DNA of 64,000 nt from Mariaggregatimicrobium sp964498785. Its GTDB lineage: Bacteria; Zhuqueibacterota; Zhuqueibacteria; Thermofontimicrobiales; Thiofontviventaceae. The notes below the pieces were generated by a model, which was not told the DNA's origin, did no database searches, and worked only from the letters and a program-made list of their open reading frames with translations. The stretch lies in NCBI GenBank assembly GCA_964498785.1, contig CAZCJL010000025.1, positions 1 to 64,000 of the forward strand. Direction: 5' to 3'. The translations under genes were made by a program, and so were the position numbers. Position 1 is the first letter of the stretch; each line of letters begins with the position of its first letter. Below are positions 34,565 to 43,857 of this stretch, in pieces.

Positions 34565-35788
34565 ATGGATAAAGCCAGCAAAGTAAAAACATATTTAAAA
34601 AAAATTTTGCAGAGTCAGGAATTTGTAAATGCTCACATCTATCAGAAAATTTTACAATATCTTGTAGAAGCATCATTGGCTGGAAAAAGCCCTAAAGAGG
34701 TTACTATTGCGTATGATGTGTTTTGCATGGACAGCAAACAGGATTTAAGTAATGATACAAAAGTTCGTGTGTATATACACAATATTCGTAAAAAGCTTGA
34801 TAGTTACTACGTGCACGAAGGAAAAAGCGATGAGATTCAATTTGAAATACCGAAAGGAAGTTACAAGGTAAAGTTCATTGACAAATCCCAGTCTGGTAAA
34901 TTATTAAACCGTGATTTTCTGCTATACACTATTATCGCAATCCTTATCATCAGTGTTTTATTAAACATTTACTTTATTCAATCCGATCGATCTAAAATTA
35001 GCATCGAAAATTCAATAGCTAAAAACAATCCGGTTTGGTCCGATTATTTTAATAGTAAACTACCGACCCTTATCGTATTCGGTGATTATTATTTGTATCG
35101 AGACACCCAATTTTCAGGAATTTCCCGCTATATTCGCGATTTTCGGATTAACTCCCCTGTTGATCTTGAACAGTTTATATTCGAAAATGATGAATATAAA
35201 GACGATATTCTTATAACAAAACATACGCTCCTGGGAAAACTGGCGCCCTGGAGTTTGTTAGATTTAACTACAATTTTTACGCCTTTCGACAAAGAAATTG
35301 AATTAAAGTTATCCTCTCAATTGCAATGGGATGATATAGGCAAATACAACATTATTTTTATAGGCACGTTCAAAACAGTGGGGATTTTATCTGAGTTTAT
35401 AAAAAAATCGCATGTTACATATCAAATTCAACCGAATTTATTATTTTTTCATCCGGAAAATGCAGACACATCTTATTCATATCACGCAACTTCATCTATT
35501 CCAGGCAGACCTTATGAAACGGATTATGCTGTAATTATGAAAATTCCCGGTCCAAAGGATAATGTAATCACTATGTGCGCTTCAACAAGAGATATTGGTT
35601 GTTTAGCTATTGTTAACTTCCTTTCCGATCCCCAGTTTTTGGATCCATTCATTGATGAGCACATAAAAAAAACCTCTAGAGTAAAATACTTTGAGGCAGT
35701 TTTTGAAGTTCATGGTTTTGAAAGGAATGTGATCGATAGATTACTGCTTCATTTCAGTAGAACTGATTCTAACTATACAATAAGATAG
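34565..35788 (+). CDS. membrane-anchored winged-helix regulator, one-component (regulator 1)
   Basis: A 407-aa protein. Residues 1-105 form a winged-helix DNA-binding domain of the type found in Acidobacteria and KSB1-like genomes: 'YQKILQYLVEASLAGKSPKEV', 'DTKVRVYIHNIRKKLDSYY' (recognition helix) and 'IQFEIPKGSYKVKF' (wing). One transmembrane helix follows (~118-138, 'LLYTIIAILIISVLLNIYF'), then a ~265-residue extracytoplasmic domain that I do not recognise ('TLIVFGDYYLYRDTQ', 'LQWDDIGKYNIIFIGTFKT', 'ASTRDIGCLAIVNFL'). This is a ToxR-like layout: periplasmic sensing coupled directly to DNA binding. Divergent from the TBDR module, with palindromic sites between. Paralogue at 37340. Confidence 0.75.
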   Translation: MDKASKVKTYLKKILQSQEFVNAHIYQKILQYLVEASLAGKSPKEVTIAYDVFCMDSKQDLSNDTKVRVYIHNIRKKLDSYYVHEGKSDEIQFEIPKGSYKVKFIDKSQSGKLLNRDFLLYTIIAILIISVLLNIYFIQSDRSKISIENSIAKNNPVWSDYFNSKLPTLIVFGDYYLYRDTQFSGISRYIRDFRINSPVDLEQFIFENDEYKDDILITKHTLLGKLAPWSLLDLTTIFTPFDKEIELKLSSQLQWDDIGKYNIIFIGTFKTVGILSEFIKKSHVTYQIQPNLLFFHPENADTSYSYHATSSIPGRPYETDYAVIMKIPGPKDNVITMCASTRDIGCLAIVNFLSDPQFLDPFIDEHIKKTSRVKYFEAVFEVHGFERNVIDRLLLHFSRTDSNYTIR

Positions 35789-35851
35789 CGCTAATTCACA
35801 TTAAAACCCTAATCCTGCTTATCTATTCATGATTATATATTCCACTCTCCG

Positions 35852-37114
35852 CTACCTCAAATGCATCTTTGGATACACCAAATCGATGCGATATCTGAAT
35901 TTGTCGGCATCAGGTAGTCGATTGATGTAATTTTCATATTTTGCGTTATTATATTTGATAGACGCTACCCGCAATAAATAGATCATCAATTCCGTGTCAT
36001 CATCTTCCCAGCCTTTGATCATTCGATACGGGAACTCCCTCTCCCGCAGCGCGAACGGGATGAGGTAATCCAACGCCAGTTTTAAACGGGGAACATCGCC
36101 TTTTTTGTAATTCCAAAAATCCAGACCGACGCGCTCTCCCAAAAATGCCAGATGAAACAATCCTTCTAAATTCATGGCGCTGTAATGAAACGCCCGCGTT
36201 CTTGTTAATTCATGCTTCTGCCTGCCATCACGTCCGATTTGCACATCAATACGTTTTTGTGGAACCTGTTGGAGAATCTCGCGGGCAACGTCCTTCTTCC
36301 CGACGAATAGCGCCAGATCCGCGGCGATCACATCGTACCACGTCCCGTGATTATTCGCGCTTGCTGCTTCATCTTTACCATTTGCACTGGTCAGTAGCCA
36401 ATCGAGATATTTTTCGTACCATCGTTTCAATGAGTTGTTATCTTCCTCTGTCCATGAAGGTGACCGTGCGATTAATCCCACTGCATCGGCAATTCTGAAA
36501 AATGCTCTGGAATCAATGATCCCAGTGCCTCTGCCTTCGGTTCGGCCTGGGATTGCCTGTGCATACTTCAGATGTGGATTCATGCGGGTTTCTTCATCCA
36601 GAAACCAGGCACGAATCAGAAATGCCGTTTGTTCTGCATAGCGCTCTTCTCCTGTGAAGTAGTACGCGAGAGCAAGCGTCGAGACGTTAACATCGAGATT
36701 TTTGAGCGGAATGCGATCATACTTATTTCGCTCCGGATTGACAATTCCATCTTTGCGGATATAGGGCAGTCCATCGGGTGTATCAGGATTTGGCCACCAG
36801 TAAGGGCCGATACTCATGTAATCATGTTTATCCCCACCGGGAGGGATGAATGGTTTGTGCATCACAGAAAATGGTCCGGCTTTCAACGCCAGAGCTGCAT
36901 TTTCTTTCAACCAGATCAACGATGCATTTAAAAAAGAATCGCCGGTTGCAAGGCGCTGTTTTGCCAACTTGAGTAAATCCGCATCCAGAATAATAACCCG
37001 CTGTTGATGTTCGTCATGTTTAAAAGCCGGGTTCGATCCATTTTTGCCAGTCGCAAAAATAAGATGTGCGAAAACGAGGTTTAAAATCACGAATTGGCAT
37101 AATACGGATTTCAT
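35852..37114 (-). CDS. alginate-lyase-family exported protein (PL5/PL38-like), solo gene
   Basis: A 420-aa protein with a signal peptide ('VFAHLIFATGK', no clear lipobox). Motifs match the 6939 protein closely: 'KHDYMSIGPYWWPNPDTPDG', 'LPYIRKDGIVNPERN', 'WFLDEETRMNPHLKYAQAIPG', 'RTEGRGTGIIDSR', 'SANNHGTWYDVIAADLA' and 'ELTRTRAFHYSAMNLEGL'. An (alpha/alpha) toroid lyase acting by beta-elimination on a polyuronide, probably periplasmic. It is a single gene between two plus-strand regulators, convergent with the first (63-bp gap, no obvious terminator) and divergent from the second, with the 28-bp operator motif 89-116 bp before its start. Confidence 0.78.
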   Translation of the reverse strand: MKSVLCQFVILNLVFAHLIFATGKNGSNPAFKHDEHQQRVIILDADLLKLAKQRLATGDSFLNASLIWLKENAALALKAGPFSVMHKPFIPPGGDKHDYMSIGPYWWPNPDTPDGLPYIRKDGIVNPERNKYDRIPLKNLDVNVSTLALAYYFTGEERYAEQTAFLIRAWFLDEETRMNPHLKYAQAIPGRTEGRGTGIIDSRAFFRIADAVGLIARSPSWTEEDNNSLKRWYEKYLDWLLTSANGKDEAASANNHGTWYDVIAADLALFVGKKDVAREILQQVPQKRIDVQIGRDGRQKHELTRTRAFHYSAMNLEGLFHLAFLGERVGLDFWNYKKGDVPRLKLALDYLIPFALREREFPYRMIKGWEDDDTELMIYLLRVASIKYNNAKYENYINRLPDADKFRYRIDLVYPKMHLR

Positions 37115-37202
37115 TTAGAATTTTCTCTCCATCGGATTATTATCATTTCAATTTTTTCCTACATTAACTATTCTTTATTTACCGATATTTTGTTATTTAA
37201 TC

Positions 37203-37230
37203 CACGTAATTACGGTTATTAACTTGTTAA
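37203..37230. promoter_or_regulatory. candidate operator between lyase and regulator 2
   Basis: Near-copy of the 34191-34218 block: CGTAATTACGGTTATTAAC followed by TTGTTAA, containing TTAAC-TT-GTTAA (37219-37230). It lies between the divergent lyase gene (start 37114) and the regulator gene (start 37340). Confidence 0.6.
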
Positions 37231-37283
37231 AAACAGAGAATAATAGAAATTTCAATTTTATTTGTGCCAATACCGTATTTCGC

Positions 37284-37312
37284 TTGCATTTTTTTCTGAA
37301 AAGTTTTATATT
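37284..37312 (+). promoter_or_regulatory. sigma-70-like promoter of regulator 2
   Basis: TTGCAT (37284-37289), 17-base spacer, TATATT (37307-37312), 28 bp before the ATG. Same hexamers and spacing as the promoter of regulator 1, while the spacer sequence differs. Confidence 0.6.
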
Positions 37313-37339
37313 TTCCCATTACCTATTATAAGTTTGTAA

Positions 37340-38560
37340 ATGAAAAATACAAAGAAAATAAAATCTTCTCTTGATAAAATTCTTCAAAGCAACGAATTTC
37401 AGGATTCCCAGAAATATCAGGAATTATTGAGATATCTGGTATTGGCCTCAATAGAAGGACGGTCTCCGAAAGAAATCACAATAGCCCATGATGTATTCGG
37501 GATTGATCCGAGCCAGGACAGATCGGACGATACCAAAGTCCGGGTAAATATTTACAATCTCCGTAAGAAACTGGACAGCTATTACCTGCACGAAGGCAAT
37601 AACGACGACATCCAGTTTGAAATACCCAAAGGCCACTACCGCGTCAAATTCCACGAGTGCTCAAAAATAAAACAATCTTCTTCTAAATGGCCAATGCTGG
37701 TTTCAATAAATATTATTTTCCTGCTGATGTTAATCGCTGGAAATTACTTCATTATCAGCAAATATTTTTCATATCCAAATCCCGGATCATTTATTTCTGC
37801 CACTAATCCGGTCTGGGGTGACTTTCTGAGTAGCGATCTTCCCGTGTTAATTGTGTTCGGCGATTATTATTTATACAAAGACACCACGATCCCCCAGCAA
37901 ACACGCTATGTACGTGATTATCAGATCAATTCGGATCAGGATTTTCAACAATTTCTTTCATCTAATGGCGAACAGCGCGAGGGTTTTTCCGAAACATCGC
38001 ACACACTGTTGGGTAAATTTGCACCCTGGAGCATCTCTGAAATCTATCACGTTTTTGCGAGCTCAGGAATCAAGCCGGAATTAAAACTGTCATCGAATTT
38101 GCAGTGGGAGGATATTACAAAACACAATATTGTTTTCATCGGAACTTTCAAAACATTGAGTTTATTGAATGAATTAATCGCTGACCGGAATTTCCGTTAT
38201 CAGATTTCGCCAAACACATTATTTTATGACCACCCTGACGGGGACACGAGCTATTCCTATACCACGATTACTCAAACTCCGGAAAGTGTTTACGAAACTG
38301 ATTATGCAGTCATTGCAAAACAGCCCGGTTCTGCCAGTAATTCGATCTTGATTTTTGCATCGACGCGAGATATCGGCTGTTTGGCAACAGTGGAATTTTT
38401 AACCACTCCTGAAACGCTATTCGAATTTGCAGAGAATCATCTTCGTGCCGAAGACGAAGCCCGCCATTTTTTCGAAGCGGTATTCGAAGTTCAGGGTTAC
38501 GAGCGAAATGTGCTAAAAACCTCACTGCTTCATTTCAATCAGATTAATTCCGGAAAATAA
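37340..38560 (+). CDS. membrane-anchored winged-helix regulator, one-component (regulator 2)
   Basis: A 406-aa paralogue of the 34565 protein with the same plan: winged helix 1-105 ('DTKVRVNIYNLRKKLDSYYLHEG', 'IQFEIPKGHYRVKF'), one membrane helix (~118-139), and an extracytoplasmic domain with shared landmarks 'LIVFGDYYLYKDTT', 'TLLGKFAPWS', 'LQWEDITKHNIVFIGTFKTL', 'ASTRDIGCLATVEFL' and 'FFEAVFEVQGYERNV'. The DNA-binding helix differs from regulator 1 at few positions (HNIRKKL versus YNLRKKL), so both may read the same operator, whereas the outer domain is more diverged and may sense another ligand. Convergent with the 38732 gene over a hairpin-rich gap. Confidence 0.75.
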   Translation: MKNTKKIKSSLDKILQSNEFQDSQKYQELLRYLVLASIEGRSPKEITIAHDVFGIDPSQDRSDDTKVRVNIYNLRKKLDSYYLHEGNNDDIQFEIPKGHYRVKFHECSKIKQSSSKWPMLVSINIIFLLMLIAGNYFIISKYFSYPNPGSFISATNPVWGDFLSSDLPVLIVFGDYYLYKDTTIPQQTRYVRDYQINSDQDFQQFLSSNGEQREGFSETSHTLLGKFAPWSISEIYHVFASSGIKPELKLSSNLQWEDITKHNIVFIGTFKTLSLLNELIADRNFRYQISPNTLFYDHPDGDTSYSYTTITQTPESVYETDYAVIAKQPGSASNSILIFASTRDIGCLATVEFLTTPETLFEFAENHLRAEDEARHFFEAVFEVQGYERNVLKTSLLHFNQINSGK

Positions 38561-38594
38561 CTCGCGAAACAGATCTTCTATTCTTTAAATATGC

Positions 38595-38634
38595 CGTGCC
38601 TATATTGGTGCTATATAGCATAAATACAGGCACG
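38595..38634. terminator. small hairpin after regulator 2
   Basis: CGTGCCT (38595-38601) pairs with AGGCACG (38628-38634). No T-tract follows, so its terminator role is uncertain. Confidence 0.3.
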
Positions 38635-38648
38635 ACTAACGTAATTTC

Positions 38649-38711
38649 GACAGGATAACAGGATTTACATGATTATTATTTTTTTTATCCAGTTTATCCT
38701 GTTATCCTGTC
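38649..38711. terminator. large inverted repeat between convergent genes
   Basis: GACAGGATAACAGGAT (38649-38664) is the exact reverse complement of ATCCTGTTATCCTGTC (38696-38711), a 16-bp stem with a 31-base AT-rich loop. It sits between the 3' ends of regulator 2 and the beta-helix gene and could act as a bidirectional terminator. The 'caggataacagg' wording is typical of genome-wide intergenic repeats, so it may be a repeat-family member used this way. Confidence 0.5.
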
Positions 38712-38731
38712 AAATAATTAACTTTTCAATT

Positions 38732-41077
38732 TCATTTCAATAATAAAAGTTTCCGCGAAGAAGAAAACCCATCAACCCGCAATTTATAGATAAATATACC
38801 GCTTGTCAGCAATCGACCCAAATCATCTTTGCCGTTCCACAGCACGCTGAATTCGCCCTCTTTCTGATATTCATTTACAAGCTCCCGCACCAATTCTCCC
38901 TTCAAATTATGAATCGTCAACGAAACATACGTTGGCTCCCGCAGTGAGTATCGGATCATCGTTGACGCGTTAAACGGGTTGGGATAATTTTGATCGAGGC
39001 GGTATTGGAGCGGTTTGTTTGTTATTTCCTGCACTGAAGTCGATTCAATGAACTGTGCGATGAAAATCATATCGCCGGCAATGACGACGCTATCCGGATT
39101 ATTCGATCCTGTTAACGCGCCCTGCCAGTGACTGAACTCCCAGCCATCGTCCGGAACAGCAGTGAGCGTAACGACTGTTCCGGGAGCATAGCTTCCTCCC
39201 GGCGGATCGAATAACACCTGACCTGACCCCATAATCCAGGCGGTTAATTGATAATTTTTCTGCGGCGCAAAAACCGCAAGGATGGATTTATCGCTTTCCA
39301 TGAGAATGCTGTCAATCATTGCAGCGCTGTTTAGATCTCCGCTCCAGCCTGAAAACAACCAGCCGGAATCTGGCGTCGCAACGAGCGTGACAACCGTGCC
39401 TCGTTCATATATTCCACCCGGCGGATCAAAACGAACGTTTCCGTTACCGGAAATACGCACGGTCAGGTCGGTCTCATCAGAACCGATCTTTGGTTCAAAT
39501 ACAGCGGTGACTTCCTTGCTCGATTCCATGATGAGCGAATCAATTTCACCGGAGCCGCTTAAATCACCTTCCCAATGGCTGAATTGCCAGTTCGCACCCC
39601 GCTTTGCATGAATGATCACGATGCTGTTTTTCACAAAACTGACTCCACCCGACTCGGTCTCCACGCTGCCGTCGCCTGCAGTTCGTGCGAACAGTCGTTT
39701 ATAAACATCCGTCGGGACCGAACTGTAAAAATCCTGAATATGATTATCATAAATAGTGTTATTTTCAACAACGATCCGCTCGCCATTGTAAATCCTGACA
39801 CCGTAATCATTTTGAAAAATCTCATTACCAACTATCCAGATATCCTCAGGATTGCCTTTACCAACGCCGTTCGTTCCGCTGTCATATTGCAGATAAATCC
39901 CGGTAAACGATGCACCGGAATTCTCAAAAATCTGATTGCCCCGAATAATTGTCCCCGGTCCGTTGAGAATGTACACACCCTTACCATTGGATACAACGCT
40001 ATTTGTAATGGTATTATATTCGATCCTAGTATCCGGTGAGCCTAAATAAACTTTCACACCCTCCCGGCAATTGATCATCGTGTTGTGATGAATATAATTG
40101 AACGGTCCCGAAGCATCATGGGTTGAGCCGGTATTCCCCACGCCGACTCCTGCGCCGGTGGTCACATCCCGCACTTCATTTTCATAAATTTCGTTCAAAT
40201 ACTCATCTTCGCCGTGCAGATCGATGGCATCCAGGCGGTTATCAATGAGCAGATTATTACGCACTTCATTATTATGCGTGGCATATTGCAACAAAACCCC
40301 ATGACGCATGTAGGGTCCCAGAAACTGGCACATTTCCACGACGTTGAACTTTGACTCATTATCATATTTCCCATCTCCCTGAACCGACACACCGTACCCG
40401 GCGCCGCCACCACCAACGTCTGTGGCGTTTTTGAAAATTGAATTTTTTACAACCACATCATGGCTATTACTCAATCGAACGCCATGCACACGGTATTTCT
40501 CAACAAGAACGCTATATACAGTGATATTGCAGGAAGGATAACCGGAACTGCCTTCGATACTAATCGCATATCGCGGGCCCCCGGCTTCAGGATTATTCAC
40601 TTGTGTATTTGTGGAATACTGGCCATCAAATACAGATGAAATCGTGATGTTTGAAATTACGATATCATGATGCTCCCTCATTTTCAATACCCGGGTCGAA
40701 ATTGCAGGATTATTGAATCCGGAAATCAGGATGGTCCCTTCTCTGCTTTCTCCGCGTAAATTGACGCCATTTTTCATGATCAAATTTGAATTGTTATCAT
40801 TATCAGCGCCGGACATGAGATTGTAGGTTCCATTGGGGAAATAGATTTCATCGCCAAAAGTCGCAGCATCAAGAGCAGCTTCAATCGCTGGTCGGTCATC
40901 ATTTTCATTATCCGCCGGATCAGCGCCAAAATCAAGCACATTGAGCGTACTGCCTGTTACCGGATTTGGTGCGTGTATCGGATGGACAGCGCCATCTTCG
41001 TAATACAGGCCGGGATTCTGAGCAATAACCGGAGGCATTATTATTAACAGCAGCAGAATTGACATTCTGTAAATCAT
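38732..41077 (-). CDS. secreted beta-helix protein with three B-repeats and C-terminal sorting domain
   Basis: About 781 aa from the ATG at 41077 (AGAGGAGAG upstream). Signal peptide '…LLLLIIMPPVIAQ'. Residues ~40-470 form a Pectate_lyase_3-type helix: 'TLNVLDFGADPADNENDDRPAIEAAL', 'GDEIYFPNGTYNL', 'HGVLLQYATHNNEVRNN', 'RLDAIDLHGEDEYLNEIYEN' and 'NYIHHNTMINCREGVKVYLG'. Three InlB-like B-repeats follow ('FSHWEGDLSGSGE', 'FSGWSGDLNSAAM', 'FSHWQGALTGSNN') and then a sorting domain 'QNYPNPFNASTMIRYSL'. It is neither PL6 (no Lys/Arg strand) nor an AlgE-type epimerase (no DPHD motif seen). It could be a lyase of a newer beta-helix family such as PL31, or a C5-epimerase; unresolved. Confidence 0.65.
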   Translation of the reverse strand: MIYRMSILLLLIIMPPVIAQNPGLYYEDGAVHPIHAPNPVTGSTLNVLDFGADPADNENDDRPAIEAALDAATFGDEIYFPNGTYNLMSGADNDNNSNLIMKNGVNLRGESREGTILISGFNNPAISTRVLKMREHHDIVISNITISSVFDGQYSTNTQVNNPEAGGPRYAISIEGSSGYPSCNITVYSVLVEKYRVHGVRLSNSHDVVVKNSIFKNATDVGGGGAGYGVSVQGDGKYDNESKFNVVEMCQFLGPYMRHGVLLQYATHNNEVRNNLLIDNRLDAIDLHGEDEYLNEIYENEVRDVTTGAGVGVGNTGSTHDASGPFNYIHHNTMINCREGVKVYLGSPDTRIEYNTITNSVVSNGKGVYILNGPGTIIRGNQIFENSGASFTGIYLQYDSGTNGVGKGNPEDIWIVGNEIFQNDYGVRIYNGERIVVENNTIYDNHIQDFYSSVPTDVYKRLFARTAGDGSVETESGGVSFVKNSIVIIHAKRGANWQFSHWEGDLSGSGEIDSLIMESSKEVTAVFEPKIGSDETDLTVRISGNGNVRFDPPGGIYERGTVVTLVATPDSGWLFSGWSGDLNSAAMIDSILMESDKSILAVFAPQKNYQLTAWIMGSGQVLFDPPGGSYAPGTVVTLTAVPDDGWEFSHWQGALTGSNNPDSVVIAGDMIFIAQFIESTSVQEITNKPLQYRLDQNYPNPFNASTMIRYSLREPTYVSLTIHNLKGELVRELVNEYQKEGEFSVLWNGKDDLGRLLTSGIFIYKLRVDGFSSSRKLLLLK

Positions 41078-41096
41078 AACTCTCCTCTGTTCTGAA

Positions 41097-43292
41097 TTAG
41101 TTGGGGTCTGCAAACCGACCGATGATCTTCCATGAATTTTCTTTGTATTGTAAAATCAGACTGCATCTATCGAAATTATCTGAATTATTATCTTGTTTCA
41201 ATTGGCTGACATCAAGCAAAACCACGGTTTGATCCGGATTATAGAAAATGAATGCAGCATCCGTTGAAAGCCCATCCGCAGTGCGAAGTTCACGTTCCGG
41301 ATTGCGGACAACTTTCCATGGATCAAATACCACTTCATTTTTCACCATCGCTTTTCGATGCTTTGAAAACGGGTAAAGCAATGTTGTATAGACAAACGTA
41401 TCCTTTTTCTTTTGATTGAAGACAAGATTCTGTTTATTTCTGAATTGGCTGCTCGAAATCCCGAAAGAATTTCCATTGAGTTGAATAATCTGCAAGCCGG
41501 AGCCGTCTCCGAAATCCGAGCACACATGATTTTGATCGATTATCTGATACTGCCCCTGCCACACCTGTTGAAACAAATGAGGTTTATCGCTCTCAAAATG
41601 ATCCCGGATAATCCAGAAGCCATCTTTTATAAAAATGATTTCTCTGAAATAGCTAACATTGAGTGAATCGTACGCGTTGTGTGAGCCGCAGAAATAATCA
41701 TACAAATGATCCGTTTTCCAATCAAGAACTACCGGTTGCGGCAAGTTGCTCCATTTTCCAAAACCGGAGCCGCCGCGGTTTGGCGTCCAGCCCTGTCCCA
41801 ATAAAATGCTGTCCACCAACGCTACATTTTTTGTCCATGAATTTTTTAAAAACGGATAATCGGGATATTTATAATGCACCTGGTAATTCGGCAGAATTTC
41901 ATGTCCGTTGGCATACGCCACAACACCCAGCATATCCCCGTGCTGATGATCCGGTTTTTGGCGTGATAGACCGGCGCTGATCGTCATGTATTCACTGTCT
42001 TTTGACCAGCCGTTGCGCATACAGTAGTAGCCTGTTTCATCCAGTGCCACAGAGCCGATTTCCGGTCGCTGCTCCTGCAAATCATTCAATAATTTTAATT
42101 GATCATCAGTCAACAGCCAGTAAATATCGCCGGGGATGTCGTCCGTACTGAAATATCGAAAAACCGGATCTGCGAAAACCAGTGTTCCGATTGCCATGGC
42201 ATCGTCGATCAGATTATTTTCGGCATACGAGCCTGTATCATCCTGAAGGACTGGCAACCGTTTATTCGGCTGCGCCAGTAGTACCAGAGCTTCGAATAAT
42301 TTGCGGAACTGAATTTTGAAGGTATCTGGCAACGAAACATTATTTATGTGCGCCAACTGATAGACACGGAAGTAATTTTCAATATCTCCTTTGTGGTAAT
42401 GCACAGAGCGCTCGAACTGAAAACCATCGGGATTTACTTCTTTTTGGAGATGCATTGTAAGTCCTGCAAGCGCCTGTTGTTTCCATGCATCTGCCGATCT
42501 GAAATCGGGTAGAAACGTCGCTATTTCAAAAAGCGCTACCAATCCTTTCGTGTGATGATTCCCGTAGCTGAATTTTTTCGTTCGTTTCAGTAATTGTGCG
42601 CCGTGGTGCAGCAGCGTTTTTATGACTAATAACTGATCTTGCCACGTGTACTTATCGCTGGCCAGACATGCATTGTGGCAGAATAACCAATTATGAATGC
42701 GCCGACCAGCTCGATACGATTCGTAAATGCCATTCCCTGCGTCATCATACTCACCTGCTACGAACGCCCGATTCAGATCGGCCACCTGTCTCACAAAATA
42801 GTTCAAACAGGAAGTATCTTCATCTGTGTAATAAAATTTCAGAGCAATATCAAACGATTTCTGCTGCCGCGCCAGATGCCGCAGTTCATAAGCTGTCACC
42901 TCTTTTCCATGAAGATTTATAAACGGCAATATCCAGCTCGTCTCTGGCGGATAGGTTGACATCTGTTCCTTCGCCAGATCGAAATGCTTTTTCTTCAGGT
43001 CAGGGTAATTCCGTGCATAATCTTCAAACCTGCGATGAAAATTCTGCCAGTTAAGATAGTAGCGTTCCGCCGCCTTTGCTTTCAAATGATTGCACAACAA
43101 CTTCAGCGCTTCATTTTTATCCTGCGCACCGTAAACAGCCGATAGCCCCTCGATATCCGGTTTTAGATTTTGCAGCAAATCTACATTTGAAGGAATGGAT
43201 TTATGAGAGAAACCAGGCTCATCCGCGTAAGTATGTGCGGCTGTTGCACAAATGAAAAGCATCAAAAATACGAATTTAAATAATTTAGTCAT
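41097..43292 (-). CDS. heparinase II/III-family polysaccharide lyase
   Basis: About 731 aa; the preferred ATG at 43292 begins 'MTKLFKFVFLMLFICATAAH', a signal peptide. An N-terminal alpha-toroid (~60-380) carries 'SYGNHHTKGLVALFEIATFL' and 'FQFERSVHYHKGDIENYFR' (Asn-His and Tyr candidates). A C-terminal beta-sandwich carries 'RQKPDHQHGDMLGVVAYANG' and 'ILPNYQVHYKYPDYP'. This layout fits the heparinase II/III superfamily (PL12, PL15, PL17, PL21, PL39). It is clearly different from the PL17 enzyme at 45199. Given KdgF, the MFS carrier and PL17 next door, an oligo-alginate or glucuronan lyase is likely. Upstream (43293-43481) are repeat-like hairpins, so it may have its own promoter. Confidence 0.72.
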   Translation of the reverse strand: MTKLFKFVFLMLFICATAAHTYADEPGFSHKSIPSNVDLLQNLKPDIEGLSAVYGAQDKNEALKLLCNHLKAKAAERYYLNWQNFHRRFEDYARNYPDLKKKHFDLAKEQMSTYPPETSWILPFINLHGKEVTAYELRHLARQQKSFDIALKFYYTDEDTSCLNYFVRQVADLNRAFVAGEYDDAGNGIYESYRAGRRIHNWLFCHNACLASDKYTWQDQLLVIKTLLHHGAQLLKRTKKFSYGNHHTKGLVALFEIATFLPDFRSADAWKQQALAGLTMHLQKEVNPDGFQFERSVHYHKGDIENYFRVYQLAHINNVSLPDTFKIQFRKLFEALVLLAQPNKRLPVLQDDTGSYAENNLIDDAMAIGTLVFADPVFRYFSTDDIPGDIYWLLTDDQLKLLNDLQEQRPEIGSVALDETGYYCMRNGWSKDSEYMTISAGLSRQKPDHQHGDMLGVVAYANGHEILPNYQVHYKYPDYPFLKNSWTKNVALVDSILLGQGWTPNRGGSGFGKWSNLPQPVVLDWKTDHLYDYFCGSHNAYDSLNVSYFREIIFIKDGFWIIRDHFESDKPHLFQQVWQGQYQIIDQNHVCSDFGDGSGLQIIQLNGNSFGISSSQFRNKQNLVFNQKKKDTFVYTTLLYPFSKHRKAMVKNEVVFDPWKVVRNPERELRTADGLSTDAAFIFYNPDQTVVLLDVSQLKQDNNSDNFDRCSLILQYKENSWKIIGRFADPN

Positions 43293-43445
43293 ACGCTTTT
43301 CCATTTTTGTATTTAAATCGTAGCCACGGTCGAACATCCCCCTGATTTCGCCATTAGCGAAATCGTCCCCTTTCAAAGGGGGAATTCCGGCGACGAATTT
43401 TGTGCCTTTGCCCCTCTCATTCTCAGTACCTCCACTCCCCCACTC

Positions 43446-43465
43446 GCAGTCCATAAAGGGACTGC
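43446..43465. terminator. hairpin downstream of kdgF
   Basis: GCAGTCC (43446-43452) pairs with GGACTGC (43459-43465), just past the end of the cupin gene on the minus strand. The surrounding 43320-43440 also holds a repeat-like ATTTCGC…GCGAAAT hairpin and a run of C/G typical of genome-wide intergenic repeats. No gene is visible in this gap. Confidence 0.35.
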
Positions 43466-43481
43466 ACTCCGGAACGCTCGT

Positions 43482-43808
43482 TTAAACAAAATCTTCCCGC
43501 ATCGGTGAAAATGTATCGATCAGCACGCCTGCTTCGATACATTTTGCACCGTGCATTGCATTCGAAGGAATAACGAATCCGTCGCCTTGTTTCAGTATTT
43601 CTGACTTACCATCGATTTCGACTTCAAAAACGCCTTTTTCAACATAAGTTACCTGCTGATGTGGATGCTTATGTGCAGGCGCTACAACACCTTTATCAAA
43701 ATTCACGACCACCAGCATTAAATTCGTATCGTAAGCCAATACCTGTCTTCGAATTCCCGGAATCACTTCTTCCACCGGAATATCCGTCTTTTTAATATGT
43801 GTTTTCAT
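43482..43808 (-). CDS. kdgF: cupin protein KdgF, unsaturated uronate linearisation
   Basis: A 108-aa single-domain cupin (MKTHIKKTDIPVEEVIPGIRRQ…). Metal ligands are visible in 'PAHKHPHQQVTYVEKG' (two His and a Gln) and in 'IPSNAMHGAKC' (third His), with the double glycine-turn motifs of cupins. Length and sequence fit KdgF, which converts 4,5-unsaturated monouronates from pectin or alginate lyases to the linear keto sugar (DKI or DEH) in the cytoplasm. GGAG lies 5 bp before the ATG at 43808 (a GTG at 43814 is also in frame). Its place between lyases, an MFS carrier and PL17 matches known alginate loci. Confidence 0.85.
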   Translation of the reverse strand: MKTHIKKTDIPVEEVIPGIRRQVLAYDTNLMLVVVNFDKGVVAPAHKHPHQQVTYVEKGVFEVEIDGKSEILKQGDGFVIPSNAMHGAKCIEAGVLIDTFSPMREDFV

Positions 43809-43857
43809 AGTCACTCCGATTGTTGTTCATATATTTTTATGCGCAGTTTTGGTTAAA

